Shown: positions 1 to 8,777, numbered from the stretch's first letter. The stretch: 64,000 bases of DNA from Eubacterium uniforme (GCF_900167115.1 NZ_FUXZ01000002.1:248001-312000); one strand, 5' to 3'. Notes: a model not told the origin generated them from the sequence alone. Numbers and translations: made by a program.

Positions 1-335
1 TTGCAGATAAGTTGCTTGTTTGTTCAGCCCTTATATGTTTATGTGGCAAGAAAATTCCTGTTGTAGTTGTAATTATCATTATCAGCAGAGAGTTTATTAT
101 TAGTGGTTTTAGACTTATTGCATCAGATAAAGGTGTTGTAATCGCCGCAGGATGGTGGGGCAAGGTTAAAACAGCTGTATCAATGGTTATGATTATTGTT
201 GTAATTATAGATTTACAAAATAAGCCATATCAGATGCTTGAAAATGTTTTGATTTATGCTTCATTAGTACTAACAGTTATTTCTCTTGTTGATTACCTTG
301 TAAAAAATAAGGAGGTTTTAAAAGATGAGAAATAA
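1..335 (+). CDS. pgsA: CDP-diacylglycerol-glycerol-3-phosphate 3-phosphatidyltransferase, C-terminal part
   Basis: The gene is cut by the left window edge; the reading frame is already open at base 3 and reads A-D-K-L-L-V, the end of the CDP-alcohol phosphotransferase signature of PgsA. Downstream are hydrophobic membrane segments (residues rich in V and I around 'VVVVIIIISREFIISGFR') and a lysine-rich cytoplasmic tail. PgsA makes phosphatidylglycerol phosphate in the membrane. The stop codon lies inside the next gene, an 11-base overlap, so pgsA and cinA are probably co-transcribed, an arrangement common in Firmicutes. The catalytic aspartates lie mostly outside the window, so the call rests on the C-terminal half and context. 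Confidence 0.85.
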   Translation, partial: ADKLLVCSALICLCGKKIPVVVVIIIISREFIISGFRLIASDKGVVIAAGWWGKVKTAVSMVMIIVVIIDLQNKPYQMLENVLIYASLVLTVISLVDYLVKNKEVLKDEK

Positions 336-807
336 TGACTTAACAGAAGCATTTGTTAAGAAATTAATTGAAAAAAACTTGCATGTATGTTGTGCAGAAT
401 CTTGTACAGGTGGCTTGGTAGCAGCTCATATTATCAATATATCAGGTGCATCTGCAGTTATTAATGAAAGTTATATTACATACTCAAATGAAGCTAAAAA
501 TAGAATTCTTGGTGTAAATAAAAATGACCTTGATACCTTGGGAGCAGTCAGCGATAAAGTATGTGAGCAAATGGCTTTAGGCTGTAGAACGAAGTCTGAT
601 AGTGATATTGGTATTTCAACAACTGGTATAGCAGGACCGGATGGTGGTACTGATGAAAAACCTGTAGGTACAGTTTATATTGGTATTAGTACAAAGAATT
701 CTACTAAGGCTTATGAATGTCATTTTGAAGGAAACAGAGATGAAGTCAGAATGCAAAGCGTTTTAAAAGCCATTGAATTGGCATATTTTACTATTGAAAA
801 AATTTAA
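325..807 (+). CDS. cinA: CinA-family protein (C-terminal amidohydrolase domain only)
   Basis: This 160-residue protein corresponds to the stand-alone CinA C-terminal domain (PncC type), which hydrolyses nicotinamide mononucleotide to nicotinate mononucleotide in pyridine-nucleotide salvage. Visible family motifs are 'AESCTGGLVAAHI' near residue 25 and 'STTGIAGPDGGTDEKPVGTVYIG' in the second half. Full CinA proteins are about 400 residues with an N-terminal MoaB-like domain; here that domain is absent and the start is well supported by an AAGGAGG site at 309-315. It overlaps pgsA and precedes recA by one gene, close to the classical pgsA-cinA-recA order. The enzymatic role is inferred from the family. 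Confidence 0.85.
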   Translation: MRNNDLTEAFVKKLIEKNLHVCCAESCTGGLVAAHIINISGASAVINESYITYSNEAKNRILGVNKNDLDTLGAVSDKVCEQMALGCRTKSDSDIGISTTGIAGPDGGTDEKPVGTVYIGISTKNSTKAYECHFEGNRDEVRMQSVLKAIELAYFTIEKI

Positions 808-857
808 TTTTTGTTTTATATTATCATTTGGAATTAATTTAATCTAGGAGGAAAGTT

Positions 858-2153
858 ATGGCAGCGTTTCAAACATTAAACAGAGACGAATTACTCAAAA
901 TTAAAGATGAACTTGAAAAGGAATATGAAAAAATTAAAGGACTTGGCATTAAACTTGATATGTCAAGAGGTAAGCCTGGCAAAGATCAGCTTGATTTATC
1001 AATGGGGATGGTTGATGCTTTAGCTTCTGATCATTCATTTGTTGGAGAACAGGGCATAGACTGCAGAAACTATGGTGTACTTGACGGTATTGTAGAAGCT
1101 AAAAGATTACTTAGTGAAATGATTGAATGCCCAATTGATAACATTATTATATATGGTAATTCATCACTTAATGTTATGTATGATACAGTTGCTCGTTCAA
1201 TGACACACGGTGTTATGGGTTCAACACCATGGTGTAAATTAGATAAAGTAAAATTCTTATGTCCAGTACCTGGATATGACAGACATTTTGCAATTACTGA
1301 GTTCTTTGGAATTGAAATGATTAATATTCCTATGAACGAAGATGGCCCAGATATGAATATGGTTGAAAAACTTGTTAGCGAAGATGATTCAATTAAGGGT
1401 ATTTGGTGTATCCCAAAATATGGTAATCCAACAGGTATTACATATTCAGATGCAGTTGTAAAGAGATTTGCTAGACTTAAACCAGCGGCTAAAGACTTTA
1501 GAATCTACTGGGATAACGCTTATACAATCCATCATTTATACGATGAAGAAGATAAGCAGGATCACTTAATTGAAATCCTTGCTGAATGTGAAAAAGCAGG
1601 TAATCCAGACATGGTATTTAAGTTCTGTTCAACTTCAAAGGTTACATTCCCAGGTTCAGGTATTGCTGCAATTTCAGCTTCAAAGGCAAACCTTGAATTC
1701 ATAAAGAAGCAGTTAACAGTTCAGACTATCGGTCATGACAAGTTAAATCAGTTAAGACATTACCGTTTCTTCGGTAATTTCGATGGTATGAAAGAACATA
1801 TGAAAAAGCATGCTGCATTACTTAGACCTAAGTTCGCAGCTGTTCTTACAACACTTGATAGAGAACTTAAGGATGCTGACATTGCATCATGGACAAATCC
1901 GGTAGGTGGTTATTTCATTTCACTTAACGTTCATAACGGATGTGCAAAAGACGTAGTACAGATGTGTAAAGATGCTGGATTAGTATTAACAAATGCTGGT
2001 GCAACTTATCCATACGGTAAGGATCCATATGATTCAAATATCAGAATCGCTCCTTCATTCCCAACTCCAGAAGAGTTAAAGGATGCAGCTCACGTATTAT
2101 GTGTATGCGTTAAACTTGCAACAGTTAATAAAATGTTAACAGGCGAGAAATAA
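858..2153 (+). CDS. class I/II PLP-dependent aminotransferase (aspartate aminotransferase-like, PF12897 type)
   Basis: The 431-residue protein starts after a clear AGGAGG and carries the fold-type I aminotransferase pattern: 'DMSRGKPGKDQLDLS' near residue 35, 'PKYGNPTG' in the middle, and the Schiff-base lysine at about residue 261 in 'STSKVTFPGSG'. The N-terminal signature and spacing match the clostridial branch often labelled aspartate aminotransferase or, more loosely, MocR-like aminotransferase. It probably moves the amino group between aspartate and 2-oxoglutarate or a related pair in the cytoplasm; substrate specificity cannot be read from sequence. It ends at a strong hairpin terminator and so is transcriptionally separate from recA. 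Confidence 0.82.
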   Translation: MAAFQTLNRDELLKIKDELEKEYEKIKGLGIKLDMSRGKPGKDQLDLSMGMVDALASDHSFVGEQGIDCRNYGVLDGIVEAKRLLSEMIECPIDNIIIYGNSSLNVMYDTVARSMTHGVMGSTPWCKLDKVKFLCPVPGYDRHFAITEFFGIEMINIPMNEDGPDMNMVEKLVSEDDSIKGIWCIPKYGNPTGITYSDAVVKRFARLKPAAKDFRIYWDNAYTIHHLYDEEDKQDHLIEILAECEKAGNPDMVFKFCSTSKVTFPGSGIAAISASKANLEFIKKQLTVQTIGHDKLNQLRHYRFFGNFDGMKEHMKKHAALLRPKFAAVLTTLDRELKDADIASWTNPVGGYFISLNVHNGCAKDVVQMCKDAGLVLTNAGATYPYGKDPYDSNIRIAPSFPTPEELKDAAHVLCVCVKLATVNKMLTGEK

Positions 2154-2170
2154 AATTTGAAATACATTGT

Positions 2171-2205
2171 AAAAGCAGGAATGATTTGTTCCTGCTTTTA
2201 TACTT
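2171..2205 (+). terminator. Rho-independent terminator after the aminotransferase gene
   Basis: An 11-bp perfect stem (2171-2181 with 2189-2199, arms AAAAGCAGGAA and TTCCTGCTTTT) with a 7-base loop is followed by a T-rich run. It lies 17 bases after the stop codon and isolates recA transcription from upstream genes. Confidence 0.85.
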
Positions 2206-2311
2206 TTAAAACAATAATTTATATTTAGTAATCATTTAGTTTAACAAATCATTGAATGATTATTATGATTGTGGTAAAATTATTCTTGTCATAAATATTT
2301 TAAAAAATGTG

Positions 2312-2359
2312 TTGACAAAAGCAAACATATGTTTTATTATATATTCAAACATAAGTTCG
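2312..2359 (+). promoter_or_regulatory. recA promoter with two LexA (SOS) boxes
   Basis: A -35 TTGACA at 2312-2317 and a -10 TATTAT at 2335-2340 are separated by exactly 17 bases. A Gram-positive-type LexA site, CAAACATATGTTTT (2322-2335), fills the spacer, and a second, CAAACATAAGTTCG (2346-2359), covers the expected transcription start. Both fit the CGAAC-N4-GTTCG family. Bound LexA would block polymerase, and the LexA protein is encoded in this window (26707-27333). Confidence 0.88.
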
Positions 2360-2373
2360 AAAAGGAGAATGCT

Positions 2374-3408
2374 ATGAACAACGAAGATAAGAAGAAAGCC
2401 CTAGAGGCAGCTCTTTCACAAATTGAGAAACAACACGGTAAGGGATCTGTTATGAAACTAGGAGATTCCAATGTAAATATGAACATTGAAGTAATTCCTA
2501 CTGGTTCATTAAGCCTAGATATCGCTCTTGGTCTTGGTGGTATTCCTAAGGGAAGAATTATAGAAATATATGGTCCAGAATCAAGTGGTAAGACAACAGT
2601 AGCTCTTCACATGATTGCTGAAGTACAGAAGCGTGGTGGTATTGCAGGATTTATCGATGCAGAGCATGCACTTGATCCAATCTATGCACAGGCTATTGGT
2701 GTTGATATTGATAATTTATATATTTCACAGCCTGATTACGGTGAACAGGCTCTTGAAATTACAGATACTATGGTTAGATCTGGTGCTATGGATATTATCA
2801 TTATCGACTCAGTTGCAGCACTTGTTCCTAAGGCTGAAATTGATGGTGAGATGGGGGATTCACATGTAGGTTTACATGCAAGACTTATGTCACAGGCATT
2901 AAGAAAACTTACAGCTGTTATTAGTAAGACAAATTGTACAGTAGTATTTATTAACCAGTTACGTGAAAAAGTTGGTGTTATGTTTGGTAACCCTGAAGTT
3001 ACAACTGGCGGTCGTGCTCTTAAGTTCTACGCATCAGTAAGACTTGATGTTAGAAGAATTGAAACTCTTAAGACTAACGGAGAGATGATTGGTAACAGAG
3101 CTAGAGTTAAAGTAGTTAAAAACAAGATTTCCCCACCATTTAAAGAAGCTGAATTTGATATTATGTTTGGTGAAGGTATCTCAAGAGAAGGTGATATCTT
3201 AGATCTTGCTGCTGAACAGTCAGTTATTAATAAGAGTGGTGCATGGTACGCATATAAAGGTGAAAAGATTGGTCAGGGTAGAGAGAACGCTAAGATCTTC
3301 CTAAGACAGAATCCAGACATCTTAGAAGAAGTTGAACATCAGGTTAGAGTTAAATATGGCTTAATTCCATCTGAAGATGGTGATGAAGCTGCAGCTGATG
3401 AGGAATAA
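2374..3408 (+). CDS. recA: recombinase RecA
   Basis: RecA forms filaments on single-stranded DNA, drives homologous strand exchange and triggers LexA self-cleavage. The 344-residue product has the Walker A motif GPESSGKTT at residues 67-75, '[16 protein letters not shown]' as Walker B, the '[14 protein letters not shown]' loop region and an acidic tail ([10 protein letters not shown]). I chose the ATG at 2374 because AAAGGAG lies at 2360-2366 and the protein then starts [14 protein letters not shown] as in other RecA proteins; an upstream ATG at 2329 would fall inside the promoter. recX follows 26 bases downstream, so the two are probably co-transcribed under LexA control. Confidence 0.97.
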   Translation: MNNEDKKKALEAALSQIEKQHGKGSVMKLGDSNVNMNIEVIPTGSLSLDIALGLGGIPKGRIIEIYGPESSGKTTVALHMIAEVQKRGGIAGFIDAEHALDPIYAQAIGVDIDNLYISQPDYGEQALEITDTMVRSGAMDIIIIDSVAALVPKAEIDGEMGDSHVGLHARLMSQALRKLTAVISKTNCTVVFINQLREKVGVMFGNPEVTTGGRALKFYASVRLDVRRIETLKTNGEMIGNRARVKVVKNKISPPFKEAEFDIMFGEGISREGDILDLAAEQSVINKSGAWYAYKGEKIGQGRENAKIFLRQNPDILEEVEHQVRVKYGLIPSEDGDEAAADEE

Positions 3409-3434
3409 TTGATTATTTATTGTGAGGAATATAT

Positions 3435-4046
3435 ATGTGTATTATTACAGACATAAAACCACATAAGAAAAATTCCTTTATGATATATATTGATGAAGAA
3501 TATAAATTCTGCTTATATAAAGGTGAAATCAGAAGATTTAAACTTGAAATAGGTAGCCATATCTCATCTAATACAATGAATATAATATTGGATGAAGTTA
3601 TTTATAAAAGAGCCCGCGAGCGGGCTCTTTATATCATAGAGAGAAGTTTAAAAACTGAATATGAAATCAGGCAAAAATTAAAAGAAGCAAAGTATCCTAA
3701 TGAAATAATTGAACGTGTAATTGAAATGCTTAATAAGTATGATTTTATTAATGATTATAATTATGCTAAAATGTATGTTGAGTATAAGATGAATTCCAAA
3801 AGTATTACAGCTATAAAGAATGACCTTTATAAAAAACATATTTCAAAGGAGATTATTTCATCCATACTTGAAGAAAGTCCAATTGATGAATCAGAATTAA
3901 TTATTAATCTTTTAAAAAAGAAATATTATAAGTTTGATTTAGAAGAATTAGAAGATAAAAGAAAAGTAATTAATAAATTAATGTATAAAGGTTTTAAGTA
4001 TGCACAAATTGATGATGCAATTAATAAATATATAAAAGAATTATAG
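3435..4046 (+). CDS. recX: regulatory protein RecX
   Basis: RecX binds RecA filaments and limits their extension. The 203-residue protein has the expected all-helical repeat content in its C-terminal two thirds: 'ALYIIERSLKTEYEIRQKLKEAKYPNEIIERVIEMLNKYDFINDYNYA' shows the repeated helix-turn modules and the invariant Y/F-NDxxYA element. The N-terminal 60 residues form a small beta-rich region, as in longer Gram-positive RecX proteins. It directly follows recA. An unusual 10-bp terminator-like hairpin lies inside the coding sequence at 3607-3630, encoding the KRARERAL stretch. Confidence 0.9.
   Translation: MCIITDIKPHKKNSFMIYIDEEYKFCLYKGEIRRFKLEIGSHISSNTMNIILDEVIYKRARERALYIIERSLKTEYEIRQKLKEAKYPNEIIERVIEMLNKYDFINDYNYAKMYVEYKMNSKSITAIKNDLYKKHISKEIISSILEESPIDESELIINLLKKKYYKFDLEELEDKRKVINKLMYKGFKYAQIDDAINKYIKEL
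3607..3630 (+). promoter_or_regulatory. GC-rich perfect hairpin inside recX
   Basis: Arms AAAGAGCCCG (3607-3616) and CGGGCTCTTT (3621-3630) pair perfectly around a CGAG loop. The stem is far more GC-rich than the surrounding gene and has the A-arm/T-arm shape of an intrinsic terminator, although no long T run follows. It may attenuate recX relative to recA; this is inference. Confidence 0.5.
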
Positions 4047-4078
4047 TTAATTTATTATTTTAAAATATGGGGTAGGAT

Positions 4079-4765
4079 ATGAGTAAGAAGATTTTAATTG
4101 TTGATGATGATAAGGATTTCACAGGCATAATATCAGATTTTTTAACTGATTATGGATATGATGTTAGTCTTGCGTATGATGAGACTAGTGCATATTCGTT
4201 ATTACAGGATAATAAATTCCATTTAATCATTTTAGATATAAATTTACCAGAAACAACAGGTTTTGAAATCTGTAAGGAACTTAGACGAATTTCTGATATT
4301 CCAATTATATTTGCCTCTGCTAGAACTAGTGAAACAGATAAAATCACTGGTCTAAATTTAGGTGGGGATGATTATTTATCTAAGCCATATTCCATACAAG
4401 AATTACTTGCAAGAGTTAACGCGTTAATTAGAAGGACATATGGATTTACTGAAGAAGAGATTATAAATTTTGGTGATATAAGTGTTAATATTTCATCTAG
4501 AAGCGTTACTAAGAATGGTGAATTAATAAATCTTTCTTTACGTGAATTTGATTTATTAGCTTATTTGTGCGCAAACAAAAATAAAGCTATTCCAAAGGAA
4601 AAAATTCTTAATGAGGTATGGGGAGGATTTTCTGATACTGATGCATCTTCATTAACAGTTCATATAAGATGGTTACGTACAAAATTAGAAGATGATCCAA
4701 GTAATCCAAAGTATTTAAAAACTGTTTATAAAGTTGGTTACATATTAGAATGTAGTGATAATTAA
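4079..4765 (+). CDS. OmpR/PhoB-family response regulator
   Basis: The 228-residue protein has an N-terminal receiver domain (residues 1-115) with acidic pocket residues D9-D11, phosphoacceptor D53 in 'IILDINLPE' and conserved K in 'LSKPYSIQELLARV', followed by a winged-helix DNA-binding domain ('LSLREFDLLAYLCANKNKAIPKEKIL' and 'DTDASSLTVHIRWLRTKLEDDP'). It lies 15 bases before a histidine kinase gene and two genes before an ABC-type permease, the layout of BceRS-type systems that sense antimicrobial peptides or envelope stress. The signal is unknown. A likely target is the palindrome before the permease gene. Confidence 0.93.
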   Translation: MSKKILIVDDDKDFTGIISDFLTDYGYDVSLAYDETSAYSLLQDNKFHLIILDINLPETTGFEICKELRRISDIPIIFASARTSETDKITGLNLGGDDYLSKPYSIQELLARVNALIRRTYGFTEEEIINFGDISVNISSRSVTKNGELINLSLREFDLLAYLCANKNKAIPKEKILNEVWGGFSDTDASSLTVHIRWLRTKLEDDPSNPKYLKTVYKVGYILECSDN

Positions 4766-4780
4766 AATTGGGGATTGAAT

Positions 4781-5908
4781 ATGAAGTCTAATTTATTAAA
4801 AATATCTTTTGTTTTCATAGTTATAATCATAATTGCTTCTGGCTTTTTTATTTATAAATCTGATAGTGCCTATAAAGATAATCGATCATATATTGCAGAT
4901 GTAAATGAAATTGAGCAATTACACGAACAAGGCAAACACACAGAAGCTAATCAAAAAGCAATCGCATTAGAAAGTAAATTAAAAGAAAATAATAAAGATG
5001 CAAATATAAAGACATATATTGTTATTAATGGTTTAATATGCATATTAGTAATAGTAGGTGTATTTATATATGTTTATATAAAAATATTAAAACCTTTTGA
5101 TGTATTGAGCGCATTTGCTGCGAATATTTCAAAAGGCGATTTTGATATACCTCTTGATTATGAAAGAACTAACTATTTTGGTGAATTCACATGGGCTTTT
5201 GACCATATGAGAAATGAACTTAATAAGGCAAAATTAAGAGAAGAAGAAGCTATTGAAAATAATAAAACAGTTATTGCAACATTATCCCATGATATAAAAA
5301 CACCTCTAGCTTCAATAGTTGCTTGTGCTGAAGGATTTAAGGCTAATATTGACAATACCCCTGAGCGTAAAGAAAGATATTTGAATGTATTAATAAATAA
5401 ATCTGAAGAAGTAAAAAAATTAACTGATGATTTATTATTACATTCAATTTCGGACATGGAAAGACTCAATTTTGAAATAGAAAAGTTTGAAGTATGTTGT
5501 TTCTTAGAAAAAGGAATAAAAGAACTTACAACTAGTGAAGATGATGTTAATATTATTTCTCCTGAATTTGATGCCTATATAAATGCAGATAAAAAAAGAG
5601 TACTTCAAATTGCTGAAAATCTCATTAATAATGCAAAGAAATATGCCAAAACCAAAGTTGATATCTATTTTTCAAAAGACGACTCAAATATTAGCATCCA
5701 TTTTAAAGACTATGGCAAAGGTATAAATGATGAAGACATGCCATTTATATTTGATAAGTTTTATAGAGGAAAGAATTCTAAAGATGAAGTTGGATCAGGC
5801 CTTGGATTATATATTGTTAAGTATTTATGCATCCAGATGGATGGAGATGTTAACTTAAATAATAGTAGCTATGGGTTAGAAGTAATCGTTAGTTTTCCAT
5901 TTGTATAA
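4781..5908 (+). CDS. sensor histidine kinase
   Basis: This is a 375-residue membrane kinase. Two transmembrane segments (about residues 8-24 and 79-100) flank a small extracytoplasmic region of roughly 55 residues, followed by a HAMP-like linker, a dimerisation domain with H170 in 'TLSHDIKTPLASI', and an ATPase domain with N box (N284 in 'NLINNAKKYAK'), G1 'DYGKGI' and G2 'GSGLGLYI'. I prefer the ATG at 4781 (preceded by GGGGA) to a TTG at 4775. The extracytoplasmic domain is larger than in intramembrane-sensing BceS-type kinases, so a directly sensed ligand is possible. It should phosphorylate the regulator at 4079-4765. Confidence 0.92.
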   Translation: MKSNLLKISFVFIVIIIIASGFFIYKSDSAYKDNRSYIADVNEIEQLHEQGKHTEANQKAIALESKLKENNKDANIKTYIVINGLICILVIVGVFIYVYIKILKPFDVLSAFAANISKGDFDIPLDYERTNYFGEFTWAFDHMRNELNKAKLREEEAIENNKTVIATLSHDIKTPLASIVACAEGFKANIDNTPERKERYLNVLINKSEEVKKLTDDLLLHSISDMERLNFEIEKFEVCCFLEKGIKELTTSEDDVNIISPEFDAYINADKKRVLQIAENLINNAKKYAKTKVDIYFSKDDSNISIHFKDYGKGINDEDMPFIFDKFYRGKNSKDEVGSGLGLYIVKYLCIQMDGDVNLNNSSYGLEVIVSFPFV

Positions 5909-5963
5909 AAAATAATAATTATATTAATAAAATATATTTAAATAATTTTTTATATTAAAAGAT

Positions 5964-5996
5964 TTAAGAACTTCTTAATAAGATAATTTATATAAT
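5964..5996 (+). promoter_or_regulatory. promoter and 15-bp palindrome before the permease gene
   Basis: The perfect palindrome TTAAGAAcTTCTTAA (5964-5978) ends 12 bases before TATAAT (5991-5996). A good -35 box is missing at the expected place and the palindrome covers it, as in promoters activated by OmpR/PhoB-type regulators. That the adjacent regulator binds here is inference. Confidence 0.5.
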
Positions 5997-6025
5997 CAAC
6001 ATATAAATTTATAAGAGGTGTTTAT

Positions 6026-8365
6026 ATGAAAATATTTAAAGTGATTAAGGCTAATATAAAAACAAGAAAAATATCAGGAATTGCATTGATTTTATTAATG
6101 ACAATAATATCAGCTTCTATATCCATAATTGTTACATGCAAAAATAACATTAATGATAGTATTGATGAAGCTTATAAGCATGCTAAAGTTTCAGACTTAA
6201 GCTTAAATATCGCTACTAAGTGGTATACAGATGAACTTAAAACAAAACTTGAGAATATAGAAGAAGTTGATAGAGTTCAAAGTGTTGATGCAGTTACTTC
6301 AACATATTTTAAATTTAAGGATAAAAAAGATAGCACAAGTATTGTTGCTACAAGATTAAATAAATATATTGATAAATTATATAATAAAAATCTTGATGGA
6401 TATGATAGCGTTCCACCATTAAAAAAAGGTGAAGTATATTTATCTTTAGGTTTAAAAACAAATTATAAATTAAATGTTGGTGATATAGTTACTTATTATA
6501 CTCATGCAGGGGCTTATGATTTAAAGATAAAAGGATTTGTTTTAGAACCAGTTTCTGGTTCATCCATGATGGGATTTAAATGTATTTACATTAGTGATGA
6601 AGACTTTGATTTAATAAAAAATGATGGTGAACTTTTTGAGAAAAATAATGATAGCTATGTAAATATAAAAATATGTTACATATACAAAAAAAATAAGGAA
6701 TTATCAGATTTAAAGTTTTCAAAAATTGTATTTGACAAATCCCAAATCGGATCATATTCATTTGGCTCATTAACTAAAGAACAAGCAAAATATTATACAG
6801 GATTAACTCCATCAATTGTATGTTCCATGTTACTAGTATTTGTTGGTATTTTGCTAACTATATTTTTGATTGTTTTAGGACATGTTTTATCTTCATCAAT
6901 TGAAATGGATTATACAAATATTGGAATATTAAAATCCTGTGGCTTTTCAAGTTTGGATATTAAAAATATATACAGTATTCAATTTTTAATTTATGAAATA
7001 ATTGGTTGCATATTAGGCATTATTATTTCAATTCCATTAACCAAAAAGATAATAAAACTTTTCCAACCTATAACTGCAATTTTATCTTATGATGATATAT
7101 ATATAAGCAGAGTATTAGTAATCATATTATTAATTATAGCCTTTTCATATTTTTATATTTTATTCATATGTAAAATATCTGAGAAGATATCAATTGTAAA
7201 TATGCTTAATGGAAATCTAAATGACGTTTATTTTGACAATAGATTCAATGTACCAATAAGCAAAAAATTTTTGTACTTAAAACTTTCTTTTAGACAAATA
7301 ACATCAGCATTAAAAAAGTATATGGTTACTATTTTTATTGTAATTTGTTTAGTGTTTACAATGATGACTATTACAATTCATTGTAATACCTTAGATTCTG
7401 GTAGTTTATTAGAGAGCATGGGAGTGATTCATTCAGATCTATCTCTCACAACAGAAGATATAATTGCAAAATCTGATGTAAACTTTATGAAGGATGTTGA
7501 AGATACAATTGAAAGTATTTCTAAAATTACTAATAAAAATAAGAGCACATCCATATACACCATTGTAAATAACGAAAGTATATATACAAGGGTAAAAGAA
7601 CATGATGATAATAAATACAATAAAGGAAGAATGCCTAAATATGAAAATGAAATGTCTGTATCGGATATGTTCTTAGAAAGAAATGAATTAGATTTAGGAG
7701 ATAGTATTCATATTTCATATCGTGGTAAAGAGATGGATTATATAATTACTGGAACATTTGTTAGTACATCTGATGCTGGAATTAATGTTTATTTAAATAC
7801 GGATGGCGCTGCAAAAATTGGTATTAAAAATTTCCATACCTTTACATATGACATAGAAAATTCTGATAAAAAAGATGAAATATATGATTTAATAAATAAA
7901 AAGTATCCAAATGTATTTATATTCCAAAAAAATACTAGTATAACAAAACAGCTACAAAGTATAGGTAATCTTATAAAATATATTATATATACATTTTCTT
8001 TAATCTTTGCATTTATTGTTGTATTTATGATTTGCTCTAAATTCTTAATAGAAGAGCGTACGGATATTGGTATATATAAGGCATTTGGATTTACAACAAA
8101 AAGATTAAGATTACTTTTTGCTACAAGATTTGCAATAATTTCTATTATTGGATCATTAATAGGAATCATTCTATCTACATTGTTTTCAAGAAAAATGTTA
8201 ATTATGTTATTGAAGACAATAGGAGTGACTAATTATCCAGATGGATTGTATATCTCAAGCGATATTTTAATTCTATGTATGCTTTCAATTTCATTTTTCT
8301 TATTTGCTTATTGCGCAACCTATAAGATAAAAAGAGTATCTACAACTGAATTAATAAAAGAATAA
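6026..8365 (+). CDS. FtsX-like ABC transporter permease (MacB/BceB-type)
   Basis: The 779-residue membrane protein has the duplicated FtsX-like plan: one N-terminal helix (about 18-38), a large extracytoplasmic domain (about 40-260), three helices (about 268-385), a second signal-like helix (about 432-452), a second extracytoplasmic domain and three C-terminal helices (about 650-765). The repeated phrases 'MDYTNIGILKSCGFSSLDIKNIY' and 'ERTDIGIYKAFGFTTKRLRLLF' are the coupling helices that contact an ATPase. Such proteins work as mechanotransmitters or peptide exporters. No ATP-binding subunit is encoded next to it, so it must borrow one from elsewhere or be incomplete. Gene order implies control by the preceding two-component system. 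Confidence 0.87.
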   Translation: MKIFKVIKANIKTRKISGIALILLMTIISASISIIVTCKNNINDSIDEAYKHAKVSDLSLNIATKWYTDELKTKLENIEEVDRVQSVDAVTSTYFKFKDKKDSTSIVATRLNKYIDKLYNKNLDGYDSVPPLKKGEVYLSLGLKTNYKLNVGDIVTYYTHAGAYDLKIKGFVLEPVSGSSMMGFKCIYISDEDFDLIKNDGELFEKNNDSYVNIKICYIYKKNKELSDLKFSKIVFDKSQIGSYSFGSLTKEQAKYYTGLTPSIVCSMLLVFVGILLTIFLIVLGHVLSSSIEMDYTNIGILKSCGFSSLDIKNIYSIQFLIYEIIGCILGIIISIPLTKKIIKLFQPITAILSYDDIYISRVLVIILLIIAFSYFYILFICKISEKISIVNMLNGNLNDVYFDNRFNVPISKKFLYLKLSFRQITSALKKYMVTIFIVICLVFTMMTITIHCNTLDSGSLLESMGVIHSDLSLTTEDIIAKSDVNFMKDVEDTIESISKITNKNKSTSIYTIVNNESIYTRVKEHDDNKYNKGRMPKYENEMSVSDMFLERNELDLGDSIHISYRGKEMDYIITGTFVSTSDAGINVYLNTDGAAKIGIKNFHTFTYDIENSDKKDEIYDLINKKYPNVFIFQKNTSITKQLQSIGNLIKYIIYTFSLIFAFIVVFMICSKFLIEERTDIGIYKAFGFTTKRLRLLFATRFAIISIIGSLIGIILSTLFSRKMLIMLLKTIGVTNYPDGLYISSDILILCMLSISFFLFAYCATYKIKRVSTTELIKE

Positions 8366-8437
8366 TAAAATATAATTAAATAATAATAAACAGAATTATA
8401 TATAATACTATATAAACAATATAGTTAAAATTTTATA

Positions 8438-8466
8438 TTGACAAATATAAATAAAATAATTAAAAT
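8438..8466 (+). promoter_or_regulatory. trp operon promoter
   Basis: TTGACA (8438-8443) and TAAAAT (8461-8466) are separated by 17 bases. Transcription would begin near 8473, directly before the T-box leader. Confidence 0.72.
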
Positions 8467-8472
8467 AATACA

Positions 8473-8757
8473 TAGTTTAATATTTTAATAAACCGATGAC
8501 CAAGGGTAAGTAGTTATTATTTGGGTATTCAGAGAGTCGTGTATGGTGTGATGCGATATATTCCGGTATTAATGAATGGACTTGGGAGGGCAGATTGAAA
8601 GGCAACGAGTAGATTCTGACGGAGACTTGACCGTTATCAGCGAGAGACATATGATGGTATGTTTAAGAGTGGATGTAGTACATCAATTTGGGTGGTACCG
8701 CAGAAGTTAGTTTATACAGCTTTTGTCCCTATACAGGGACAAAAGCTTTTTTTATAT
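8473..8757 (+). promoter_or_regulatory. T-box riboswitch, tRNA-Trp specific
   Basis: The leader has the parts of a T-box. The base of stem I pairs CCAAG (8500-8504) with CTTGG (8581-8585), an AAGTA internal-loop motif follows the first strand, and the specifier loop reads GAA-TGG-A with a tryptophan codon at 8577-8579. The hallmark GGGTGGTACCGC lies at 8690-8701, and a terminator hairpin follows. Uncharged tRNA-Trp is expected to pair with both the specifier codon and the TGGTACC bulge (where N is complementary to the tRNA discriminator end), stabilise the antiterminator and allow read-through into trpE. The codon agrees with the downstream genes, which makes the assignment strong. Confidence 0.93.
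8718..8753 (+). terminator. T-box conditional terminator
   Basis: A 13-bp perfect stem, AGCTTTTGTCCCT (8718-8730) with AGGGACAAAAGCT (8735-8747), has an ATAC loop and six or more Ts after it. GTCCC of its 5' arm can instead pair with the GGG of the T-box motif to form the antiterminator. Confidence 0.9.
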
Positions 8758-8777
8758 AAAAATTTACTTTTGATCAA

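Noticed and set aside
2247-2261. Palindrome AATCATT-G-AATGATT upstream of recA
   Set aside because: It is fully AT-type, lies well upstream of the promoter and has no T run; nothing ties it to a function.
2329-2373. Longer recA start at 2329
   Set aside because: It overlaps the -10 element and LexA boxes and adds residues not found in RecA proteins; ATG 2374 has the ribosome-binding site.
7789-8169. 126-codon minus-strand frame inside the permease gene
   Set aside because: It is a mirror of the hydrophobic coding sequence of the permease and has no start context.
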